Assembly: GCA_964370675.1 (NCBI GenBank) | Contig: CAYJKC010000055.1 | Span: 1-11,678 of the forward strand | From: CAYJAD01 sp964370675 | GTDB lineage: Bacteria > Desulfobacterota > Desulfovibrionia > Desulfovibrionales > Desulfovibrionaceae | Direction of reading: 5' to 3' | DNA: 11,678 nucleotides | Shown: positions 1 to 6,267 of the stretch, piece by piece | How positions within the stretch are numbered: the stretch's first letter is position 1 | How the letters are laid out: each line of letters opens with the position of its first letter | Notes under the pieces: model-generated | Databases searched by the model: none | What the model saw: the letters and a program-made list of their open reading frames with translations, nothing else | Told to the model about the DNA's origin: nothing | Translations under genes and position numbers: made by a program

Positions 1-57
1 GACCAAAGACGGGAGGCTCGGAGGGAGCACCATCCCTCCGGGCCGGTCTGGCAAATA
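1..57 (-). ncRNA. Candidate Moco (molybdenum/tungsten cofactor) riboswitch, 3' half
   Basis: Seen: a GC-rich hairpin in an AT-rich region. Arms 15-26 and 33-44 pair around a 6-nt loop, and 1-4 pairs with 45-48 outside an asymmetric internal loop. Read on the minus strand it is GCC-A-GACC-GGC, the stem, then GCCTCCCGTCTTTGGTC. Known: in the E. coli moaA Moco riboswitch, as I recall it, GCCA precedes a CCAG...CTGG helix that encloses a hairpin followed directly by GCCTCCCGTAT, so both order and spacing agree. Against: one pair of the main stem is C-A on this strand (G-U on the other), and I could not align the 5' half, expected at about 58-135, with the conserved first hairpin. The element may be cut by the window edge. 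If real, it would control a minus-strand gene beyond position 1, for example a Moco biosynthesis, molybdate transport or molybdo/tungsto-enzyme gene. Confidence 0.42.
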
Positions 58-139
58 TCAGCCTAAGTATAGCAGCATAAAGTTTGAAAAGCCTTAATCC
101 CCGCTAGTAATGATAGATTATGACGGATAGTTTATCTAA

Positions 140-826
140 CTAAGGGTTTAAGCAGTCCAATGCCACGCGTGCAGCTTCTTGCTCAGCACGTTTAAGACTT
201 GGACCACTGGCAAAAAATTCCTGGCCGTTTGGCAATGTTAAACGCACTTCAAAGCATTTAGCATGCTCCGGACCATGACTACTTTGTAGCACATAGATTG
301 GACGATCTTTGTGCAAACGTTGCGTTGTTTCTTGCAACTTGGTTTTATAGTCCTTTTCTTGACTATGTTCTAAGCTTAAAGGCCAGCGCGAATTAAAAAT
401 ATGCACTATAACCTTGTGCGCAGAATGATAACCGCCATCTTCAAAAATGGCTCCAAGTATAGCCTCTAAGGCGTCACTAAGCACACCATCACGCATACGC
501 CCGCCTTGGCTTTCTTCTCCACGTCCAAGGTTTAAACATTGATTGATACCAAGCTCACGCGCAAGCTCAGCCAAAGTTTTAGTACTTACCAATGTAGAGC
601 GAAGTTTAGTTAAATGACCTTCTCTAGCCTCAGGAAAACGACTAAAAAGCTCCCACGATACACAGACCTCAAGCACAGCATCACCTAAAAATTCCTGACG
701 CTCATTATGTGGCAAAAGAGATTTATGCTCATTAGCCCAAGAGCTATGAGTTAGAGCTCGTTGCAACAATGCTATATCTTTAAATTCATACCCTAAGGCC
801 AATTGCAATGACGCATAGGCTTCCAT
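140..826 (-). CDS. rnc: Ribonuclease III
   Basis: Double-strand-specific endoribonuclease that processes rRNA precursors and structured mRNAs in the cytoplasm. The 228-residue protein has the normal family length and both domains. The catalytic domain (about 5-150) carries the signature ERQEFLGDAVLE at residues 42-53, with Mg-binding E45 and D49, and the second acidic pair D118 and E121 in LSDALEA. The C-terminal dsRNA-binding domain (about 156-226) shows the KTKLQE entry helix and the basic GPSLKRAEQEAA helix. The ATG start is supported by a strong SD, GGAGGT, at 833-838 with 6 nt spacing. A sigma70-like promoter lies about 60-90 bp upstream. No era gene follows within the window. Identification is secure. 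Confidence 0.97.
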   Translation of the reverse strand: MEAYASLQLALGYEFKDIALLQRALTHSSWANEHKSLLPHNERQEFLGDAVLEVCVSWELFSRFPEAREGHLTKLRSTLVSTKTLAELARELGINQCLNLGRGEESQGGRMRDGVLSDALEAILGAIFEDGGYHSAHKVIVHIFNSRWPLSLEHSQEKDYKTKLQETTQRLHKDRPIYVLQSSHGPEHAKCFEVRLTLPNGQEFFASGPSLKRAEQEAARVALDCLNP

Positions 827-890
827 GTAGTGACCTCCAAAATTCGCTTGCTAAGCCTTTATAAAAATTATTTTGCACTAATCGGTTGTG

Positions 891-919
891 ATTATAATCT
901 AAAAGCTTAAAAACGGCAA
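891..919 (-). promoter_or_regulatory. Predicted sigma70 promoter of rnc
   Basis: On the minus strand, a -35 box TTGCCG (914-919) and a perfect -10 box TATAAT (891-896) are separated by exactly 17 bp. Transcription would start near 884 and give a leader of roughly 58 nt before the rnc ATG. Inference from consensus only. Confidence 0.5.
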
Positions 920-1264
920 ATCATTCGTTTTTAATTTTATACCTCGCATTGCAGTAAAGATATGTTACTGTGGCAGGTCATGCCTTTCATCATTTATAAG
1001 CTGCATTAATTATCAACATTTAGCTAAATTAAAATATAATGACTTAACTGCCACGATAATCTAACTGCACAATTTATATGTCTATGCGTAAGGTTGGGTA
1101 AAATTTTTTTCGCGTTACAGCACCTACGCGTTGATTCGTCGCTGCAGATTGCTTAAAAAACATTCCCAAGCCTTATACATTCCCCAAACAGAAAACGATT
1201 TCAGTGACCACGCTTCTTAAATCAGAGTCACGTGCCTCAATTATTGTCATTTCAAGCTTTTCCC

Positions 1265-1293
1265 TTGACAATATAGTAACGAACGTCTACCAA
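1265..1293 (+). promoter_or_regulatory. Possible promoter of the 113-residue gene
   Basis: A consensus -35 TTGACA (1265-1270) is followed after 17 bp by TACCAA (1288-1293), a poor -10. It sits 28-56 bp before the chosen ATG. The weak -10 could mean activator dependence or chance. An alternative is the TATAAT at 1035-1040. Confidence 0.3.
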
Positions 1294-1320
1294 CAGTGCA
1301 TAACATTTAAGGAGATTACC

Positions 1321-1662
1321 ATGGCATACGATGTTCGTTTATTTAAGTTAGTAACTGGTGAAATTGTTATTGGAAAATATGATGAAAAAAATGACACTGT
1401 TACTGACGTAGCAACCCTACAATCTGTCCCTATGCAACAAGGTGGGGTGCAAATGCTTATTTTGCCTTATGGCTATCCTTTTGAAAACACCTTTTGTGGC
1501 ACTATAGAAAGCAAAAACTTCATATATCGCTATAAGGATACTCCAGTAGAATTACAAGATAAGTATTTAGAAACAGCTACTAATTTAACTGTTAGTGGTG
1601 GTATGGGCAAATTGCAATTTGGTGCAAACCCAAGTGCAGACCCAAGCAAATTAATTAAGTAA
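1321..1662 (+). CDS. Small conserved-looking protein, possibly LSm-like fold
   Basis: A 113-residue protein of unknown function. The ATG at 1321 is chosen because AAGGAG (1309-1314) lies 6 nt upstream; the frame stays open to a GTG at 1204, but that extension has no SD. Residues 1-60 read as short beta strands with a pattern (VRLFKLVTGEIVIGKY, an acidic turn, then VTDVATLQSVPM and MLILPYGYPF) like the LSm-type small proteins found in phages and some bacteria, where a strongly bent beta sheet begins with a 'tGe.viG' strand. This is a pattern impression, not a database match. The C-terminus is Gly/Ser/Asn-rich and probably flexible. There is no signal peptide or membrane segment. It precedes the radical SAM gene by 38 bp and may be cotranscribed, unless the hairpin at 1671-1691 ends transcription. 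Confidence 0.75.
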   Translation: MAYDVRLFKLVTGEIVIGKYDEKNDTVTDVATLQSVPMQQGGVQMLILPYGYPFENTFCGTIESKNFIYRYKDTPVELQDKYLETATNLTVSGGMGKLQFGANPSADPSKLIK

Positions 1663-1670
1663 TACTGAGC

Positions 1671-1691
1671 ATTACGATATCACATCGTAAT
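1671..1691 (+). terminator. AT-rich hairpin before the radical SAM gene (weak terminator or translation control element)
   Basis: ATTACGAT (1671-1678) and ATCGTAAT (1684-1691) form a perfect 8-bp stem with a 5-nt loop. ATTTTATTT (1692-1700) follows, then immediately the ATG at 1701. The stem has only two G-C pairs, so termination would be inefficient. It occupies the place where an SD would be expected for the next gene. Confidence 0.35.
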
Positions 1692-1700
1692 ATTTTATTT

Positions 1701-4316
1701 ATGCGTGAATTTCTATCTATACTTCCAAGACCAAGTCGATATATTGGTATTGAGGAAGGAGCAGTACATAAGAACCCACAAAATTGTGAGTTTCGTATGG
1801 CACTGGCCTTTCCTGATACCTATGAAGTGGGTATGTCTTACCTTGGGCAAAAAATTCTCTATGCCATAATTAACGACCAGGCTAAGTGGTGGGCTGAAAG
1901 GGTTATGGCACCCTGTAGAGAAACTGCAGAAATATTGCGCAAGCATGAAAAACCACTTTGCACTTTAGAATCTGATACCCCGCTGCAAGAAATGCATGCC
2001 ATAGGTTTTTCCCTAACGCATGAGCTGGCATATACTAATATTTTATATATGTTAGATTTAGCAAATATTCCCTTGCGCGCAGAAAACCGTGGGGATGATT
2101 TGCAAAACTACCCTATTATTATTGTGGGTGGTGGCGCCACTTTAAGTGCAGAACCCCTAGCACCCTTTGTGGATATTATGGTGCTTGGTGAGGGTGAGGA
2201 GTGTTTGGTTGATATAGCCAATGCCCTTATTAAAGCACGCAAAACCCATGGCAAACGTAGTCAATTTTTAGAAGATATACGCCACATTAATGGTGTTTAT
2301 GTACCCTCACTTTTTCACTTTAATGGGCAAAATCTTAGCCCGCGCTTTGAGGATTATAAAAAACCCACAAGGCGTATAGTTACAGATCTTGATAAAGCTG
2401 CCTATCCCATTAAGCAAGCTGTACCCATTGGTGCTGTACATAATCGTCTTGCTTTGGAAATTGCACGCGGTTGCACAAGAGGCTGTCGTTTTTGTCATGC
2501 CGGTATGGTTTATAGGCCAGTGCGCGAGCGTTCCTTAAATAATCTGCAGGATGTACTTCAAAGATGCTTAAATGATACAGGATTTGATGAAGTTTCTTAC
2601 TTATCATTAAGTACAGGTGATTTTTCTGCCCTAAAAAGCTTTTTTATGAGCACCATGGATCGCTGTGCAAAAGAGCAAATTTCTGTATCATTACCATCAT
2701 TAAGGGTTGGTTCTATTGATGACAGCATTATGCAAAGGGTTGCTGGCATAAGGCGCACAGGTGCAACACTTGCTCCTGAGGCCGGTAGTCAAAGACTTCG
2801 CGATGTAATTAATAAGGGTGTGACTGAAGAAGAACTCATCCTCCATGTCCAAAAGCTCATCGAGCACGGCTGGCAGCAAGTAAAGCTTTATTTTATGATT
2901 GGACTACCCACAGAAAGTTATGCCGATCTTGATGCCATTGTGGATATATGCTGCAAAGTACGCGATGCAGCTGGTCGAGGAGCACCACGCTTACAGGTAA
3001 CTGCAGCCATATCACCTTTTGTTCCAAAGCCTTTTACTCCTTTCCAATGGGAAGCACAAATTAGCTTAGAAGAAATGCAAGAGCGTATTAACTATTTACG
3101 TAGTGCATTTAAAAGTCAAAAATGCTTAAAAATGCGTTGGCATGAACCCCAAATGAGTCATTTAGAAGGTATTTTATCACGAGGAGATAGACGCCTTGCT
3201 CCAGTTATAGAAAAAGCCTATGCCAAAGGTGGAATTTTTGCTTCATGGGTGGAAGGTTTTTCTCTTGAGCCTTGGTTAGAGGCCATGCAAGAATGTGGGC
3301 TAAGCACTGATGAATACATAGCAAAACGCGACCCAAATCAAAACTTGCCTTGGGATCATTTAGAAGCTGGAGTTAGTAAAAAATATTTACTAAGAGAGCT
3401 TAAACGAGCTTTAACGGAAAAAATTACCCCAGATTGCCGCTATAATGATTGTCAAGCTTGTGGAGTTTGTGACAATAAATTTCATGAATCAGCCCTTAAA
3501 CAAAATAAAGAAACCATAAATCATAACGCCATTGGCAATAAATTAAATCTTGCCAAGCGCGACCAAGAAGCTCATAGCCCCAAACGAGATGAGCTAGGCA
3601 ATCTTTGCCGCCCAGCACCGCAGCAAGGCAAAGCAAAACCACCAAGTATTGATAAAGCTCTAACAATTAAAGCGGTGGAATATCGCATTTGGCATACTCG
3701 CCAAGAAAAATCAATATTCCTTAGCCAGCTAGAATTACAAGCAATACTTGAGCGTTGTTTGCGCCGTGCTAAAATTCCCATGACTTTTTCTCAAGGCTTT
3801 CATCCCCTACCCCTAATTTCTTTTGGACGCGCATTACCTGTAGGTGTGGGGAGCATGGCAGAGTGGTTTGCCATTACCTTACGTACATATTTAGCACCCC
3901 AAAAAGTCATGGAAGCATTAAATAACCATATGCCACAAGGCATGAAAATCACTGAAGTACAACACGTTGCTAAAGGACAACGCACAGAGCAAGCCATAGG
4001 CGAAGAATTTTGCTTAAACTATGTGGGTCCACCAGAGCAACGAGCTAATTTTATCAACCTTTGGCAAAACTTTGCCAAGCAAAAAGAATTTTTATGGACA
4101 AGAGAAACTAAAAAAGGTCCTAGAACTCAAGACTTACGTTCATTTATACACAATTTAGAAATTTTTGAACAAAGCATCTTCTTTACAAGTGACTGGGAAA
4201 AAGGCTATATATCCCCACTGACTTTATCGCGAGCTGTTCTTAATAACATGTGTTTAAGTCATTTATATTTAGAGAAAAAAGCTCAAATATTTGCAGATAA
4301 AACAATTAAACGGTGA
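1701..4316 (+). CDS. B12-binding-type radical SAM protein fused to DUF2344 (TIGR03960/TIGR03936 type)
   Basis: An 871-residue cytoplasmic enzyme of unknown reaction. The N-terminal part (about 1-230) resembles the cobalamin-binding-like region of TIGR03960 proteins, including VGGGATLSAEPLAP (142-155) and LGEGEE (162-167). The radical SAM core (about 245-480) carries the 4Fe-4S motif GCTRGCRFC with C258, C262 and C265, then LAPEAGSQRLRDVINKG (357-373) and FMIGLPTE (398-405). A cysteine cluster, C579-x4-C584-x2-C587-x2-C590, follows. After a polar linker (about 592-655) comes a DUF2344 domain (about 655-865) with FSQGFHPLP (696-704). In many bacteria the two halves are separate neighbouring genes, often near ribonuclease E/G and ribosomal protein genes, which hints at a translation- or RNA-linked role; here they are one chain. 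The start agrees with the family N-terminus although no SD is visible. Family call is firm; substrate unknown. Confidence 0.9.
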   Translation: MREFLSILPRPSRYIGIEEGAVHKNPQNCEFRMALAFPDTYEVGMSYLGQKILYAIINDQAKWWAERVMAPCRETAEILRKHEKPLCTLESDTPLQEMHAIGFSLTHELAYTNILYMLDLANIPLRAENRGDDLQNYPIIIVGGGATLSAEPLAPFVDIMVLGEGEECLVDIANALIKARKTHGKRSQFLEDIRHINGVYVPSLFHFNGQNLSPRFEDYKKPTRRIVTDLDKAAYPIKQAVPIGAVHNRLALEIARGCTRGCRFCHAGMVYRPVRERSLNNLQDVLQRCLNDTGFDEVSYLSLSTGDFSALKSFFMSTMDRCAKEQISVSLPSLRVGSIDDSIMQRVAGIRRTGATLAPEAGSQRLRDVINKGVTEEELILHVQKLIEHGWQQVKLYFMIGLPTESYADLDAIVDICCKVRDAAGRGAPRLQVTAAISPFVPKPFTPFQWEAQISLEEMQERINYLRSAFKSQKCLKMRWHEPQMSHLEGILSRGDRRLAPVIEKAYAKGGIFASWVEGFSLEPWLEAMQECGLSTDEYIAKRDPNQNLPWDHLEAGVSKKYLLRELKRALTEKITPDCRYNDCQACGVCDNKFHESALKQNKETINHNAIGNKLNLAKRDQEAHSPKRDELGNLCRPAPQQGKAKPPSIDKALTIKAVEYRIWHTRQEKSIFLSQLELQAILERCLRRAKIPMTFSQGFHPLPLISFGRALPVGVGSMAEWFAITLRTYLAPQKVMEALNNHMPQGMKITEVQHVAKGQRTEQAIGEEFCLNYVGPPEQRANFINLWQNFAKQKEFLWTRETKKGPRTQDLRSFIHNLEIFEQSIFFTSDWEKGYISPLTLSRAVLNNMCLSHLYLEKKAQIFADKTIKR

Positions 4317-4320
4317 AACC

Positions 4321-4530
4321 ATGGCCTCAAAAACAGTTTTTATTGAAGATATGCCCTTTTCTTCACGCCTTAAATCATTAGCTGACGAAGAACTACTAGA
4401 CATTTGGGAAGAAACACAAGAGCTTGAGCGCATTTTACGCGAAGAATGGAATGCAGAACTTGAACTTGCCCCCGAATATGAAAAAATGATTATCCAAGAA
4501 CTACAATTACGCATTAGCAAGCGTATCTAA
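4321..4530 (+). CDS. Small acidic helical protein, function unknown
   Basis: A 69-residue protein I do not recognise. The ATG at 4321 lies 4 nt after the TGA of the radical SAM gene, and the weak SD GGTGA (4312-4316) includes that stop codon, so translation is probably coupled. A TTG at 4291 is in frame but would overlap the upstream gene and has no SD. After a short N-terminus (MASKTVFIEDMPF) the protein is dominated by Glu/Leu-rich amphipathic helices: DEELLDIWEETQELERILRE, then APEYEKMIIQELQLRISKRI. There are no cysteines and no signal or membrane segment. It could be a partner or regulator of the radical SAM enzyme; this is inferred from position alone. Codon use resembles its neighbours, and the reading frame ends cleanly before the inverted repeat at 4586. 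Confidence 0.72.
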   Translation: MASKTVFIEDMPFSSRLKSLADEELLDIWEETQELERILREEWNAELELAPEYEKMIIQELQLRISKRI

Positions 4531-4585
4531 GTTAACACCCTGTTTTATAAATAATCCTTGCATTAAAATATTCTCTGTTATTATA

Positions 4586-4630
4586 AACAATGCCGAAAAA
4601 GAATACTATGCATCCATTTTCGGCATTGTT
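4586..4630. terminator. Predicted bidirectional terminator between convergent gene groups
   Basis: A perfect 14-bp inverted repeat (arms 4586-4599 and 4617-4630, sharing AACAATGCCGAAAA and its complement) flanks a 17-nt spacer. It lies between the stop of the 69-residue gene and the stop of the minus-strand hydrolase gene. The tails are T-rich but not pure T tracts on either strand (TTATTATTC on plus, TATAATAAC on minus), so efficiency is uncertain. Convergent placement supports a terminator role. Confidence 0.6.
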
Positions 4631-4679
4631 ATTATTCGACCATTAAATCCAGTGCAATGCACTGTAATAAAACAATCAT

Positions 4680-5522
4680 TTATTCTCTTGTAAAATTATT
4701 CCCAAAAAAAGCAATTTGTGAAACAGTTCTTGCAAATTGATTTTCCACAATACTAAGCCTGTGTGATGCTATATTTAACACATTTTCATGACTTTTCACC
4801 CATATATCTGCCGGTTGTAATGTACTAAGGACAGTATTTGCACCCTTCACATAGTAATGCATGGGAATTGTTAAAGCAGGAGAATAGTCTTGCATAATTT
4901 TATCAGCTTCAGCATATTTTAAGATATGTTCACTTTCATCAACAGGAATAAAGAGCACATCAATCTGATTATTTATTAAATAATTATGCACAAATTCATC
5001 TGGTTGAACTCTATTATCCCCCCAATGTACAAGCCTAAGACCAGCGCACTCCACCACAATAATGCTATTATCCATGTGTAAATTATTATTGGGTGGAGAA
5101 AAATCTTCTCCAATATCATATTGAATATCAGTCCAGCGAGTTTTTCCCTCAGATTGACTAAGATGCTTATCGCCAAGTCCAATAATTTTTACATCTGCAA
5201 GATTATATTCGCCAATTAATCTTTCAATGGTAATAAGTGCCTTTGGCAAGTGCAAAGCATCATGATCAAAATGGGCATGGGTTGATAGGGCAATATCAAC
5301 CTCAACATCAGGAAATGTTGTAGGAAACCACCAACCCCATGCATCATCATTACGCCATGGGTCAATTAATATACTAAGCCCACTGGGGCTAGTTATTCTA
5401 AAGCAAGAGTGACCAAAATAATCAATATGTACTGCCCCACTGCTTTTAAAAGTTCCTTTGGCCTGCAATTTTCTTAAAGCTTCATTATTAATATTGAAGC
5501 TTTGCGCTCTTGAACCTTCCAT
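4680..5522 (-). CDS. Metallo-beta-lactamase-fold hydrolase, UlaG-like
   Basis: A 280-residue predicted metal-dependent hydrolase of the MBL superfamily, in the branch with the short GHSCFRI opening strand (residues 37-43), as in UlaG-like lactonases. Metal ligands are visible in THAHFDHD (81-88: H82, H84, D86, H87), in VHWGD (165-169: H166, D169) and in IPMHY (219-223: H222). DPW (54-56) follows the first strand. There is no signal peptide, so it is probably cytoplasmic. AAGAGG at 5532-5537 (minus strand) gives an SD 9 nt from the ATG. It is the last gene of the minus-strand run, 61 bp after the nitroreductase, so it may have its own promoter. Substrate cannot be deduced; lactone, phosphodiester and general hydrolase roles are all known among relatives. 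Confidence 0.88.
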   Translation of the reverse strand: MEGSRAQSFNINNEALRKLQAKGTFKSSGAVHIDYFGHSCFRITSPSGLSILIDPWRNDDAWGWWFPTTFPDVEVDIALSTHAHFDHDALHLPKALITIERLIGEYNLADVKIIGLGDKHLSQSEGKTRWTDIQYDIGEDFSPPNNNLHMDNSIIVVECAGLRLVHWGDNRVQPDEFVHNYLINNQIDVLFIPVDESEHILKYAEADKIMQDYSPALTIPMHYYVKGANTVLSTLQPADIWVKSHENVLNIASHRLSIVENQFARTVSQIAFFGNNFTRE

Positions 5523-5538
5523 ATAAACTAACCTCTTA

Positions 5539-5554
5539 CAATGTTAATACATTG
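5539..5554 (-). promoter_or_regulatory. Inverted repeat upstream of the MBL hydrolase gene
   Basis: CAATGT and ACATTG arms (5539-5544 and 5549-5554) separated by 4 bp lie just upstream of the SD, 16 bp before the start codon. This could be an operator or a leader hairpin. The 61-bp gap also holds a weak minus-strand promoter-like pair, TTGTAT and TGTATT with 17 bp spacing. Low support. Confidence 0.22.
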
Positions 5555-5583
5555 GAATACAGAATAAAATACAAGCAAAAATA

Positions 5584-6255
5584 CTATTTGATCCATTTAA
5601 TTACTTGCTCTTGAGTTCGGCGTGTTTTAGGTCTTGGTTCATCCACGCGCTTACCAAAAGCTGCCATGCAAGCAACACCAAACACTTCGCGATCAAGTAA
5701 ATCTTTACTGGCTAACAGTTGCTCCATTTCTTCCTTTTTAAATCCTTCTATGGGGCAAGAATCAATGCCAAGCAAGGCCGCAGTGGTTAACATATTGCCA
5801 AGAGCTATATAGCATTGGCGTGCTGCCCATTCAAATCTAGCACGCTCATTACCAGCATAGCCAAAATCATTATGTATAAAATTATCAAAGAAGTTAACTC
5901 GCATTTCTATAGCATCTTCTGGCAAGTGCTGAGTATCACGCATAATTGTTTGAACAATATATTCACCCTTGGGATCCATAGTCTTAGCTTTACGCGCAAG
6001 AAAAACTACAAAATGACTGCATGTTGGCAATTGTCCTTGTGCACCCCAAGCAAGCTCTTTTAATTCTTCGCGCAAAGCAGGATTTTGTATAACTAAAAAT
6101 TGCCATGGTTCAAAACCAAAAGAAGAAGGCGAAAGTCTACCAGCTTCTAAAATAGTATTAAAGTCATCATCAGAAATTTTAAACGAAGCATCAAAGCTTT
6201 TGCAAGCATGACGAAAATTCCAAGCATTAAATAAGTTTTCAGTAATATTTGACAT
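5584..6255 (-). CDS. Nitroreductase-family FMN-dependent NAD(P)H oxidoreductase (NfsB-like)
   Basis: A 223-residue cytoplasmic flavoprotein expected to bind FMN as a homodimer and to reduce nitro compounds, quinones or related acceptors with NAD(P)H. Landmarks are the N-terminal FMN-phosphate motif RHACKSF (residues 15-21), PSSFGFEPWQFLVI (43-56), a central helix with AARQCYIALGNMLTTAALLG (144-163) followed by IDSCPIEGF (164-172), and the C-terminal PRPKTRR (207-213) typical of NfsB-like members. Length matches the family (about 215-225). An SD AGGAT (6262-6266) sits 6 nt before the ATG, inside the 12-nt gap after ettA, so the two genes are very likely cotranscribed. The physiological substrate is unknown; no transcription factor gene is adjacent. 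Confidence 0.93.
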   Translation of the reverse strand: MSNITENLFNAWNFRHACKSFDASFKISDDDFNTILEAGRLSPSSFGFEPWQFLVIQNPALREELKELAWGAQGQLPTCSHFVVFLARKAKTMDPKGEYIVQTIMRDTQHLPEDAIEMRVNFFDNFIHNDFGYAGNERARFEWAARQCYIALGNMLTTAALLGIDSCPIEGFKKEEMEQLLASKDLLDREVFGVACMAAFGKRVDEPRPKTRRTQEQVIKWIK

Positions 6256-6267
6256 AAAAGTATCCTA

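Larger units (their letters stand above)
827..1320. other. Long gene-free region between divergent rnc and the 113-residue gene
   Basis: About 490 bp without a convincing gene. The right-hand open frame extends upstream to a GTG at 1204, but that part lacks an SD and does not look like the protein core. The left part carries the rnc promoter. A TATAAT at 1035-1040 with a 4/6 -35 box (TCAACA, 1013-1018, 16 bp spacing) could drive the plus-strand genes with a leader of about 275 nt. A perfect TTGACA at 1265-1270 is closer, but its 17-bp partner TACCAA matches only 3/6. Seven-base complementary arms GTGGCAG (970-976) and CTGCCAC (1048-1054) are also present. I recognise no known RNA family here. 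Confidence 0.5.

Noticed and set aside
1..48. GC-rich hairpin as the rnc terminator
   Set aside because: No T tract follows the stem on either strand, and the flanking conserved-looking bases fit a structured RNA better.
1204..1320. GTG-started N-terminal extension of the 113-residue protein
   Set aside because: No SD at 1204, composition unlike the core protein, and a strong AAGGAG sits exactly before the ATG at 1321.
4291..4320. TTG start for the 69-residue protein
   Set aside because: It would overlap the upstream gene with no SD; the ATG at 4321 right after the stop is more natural.
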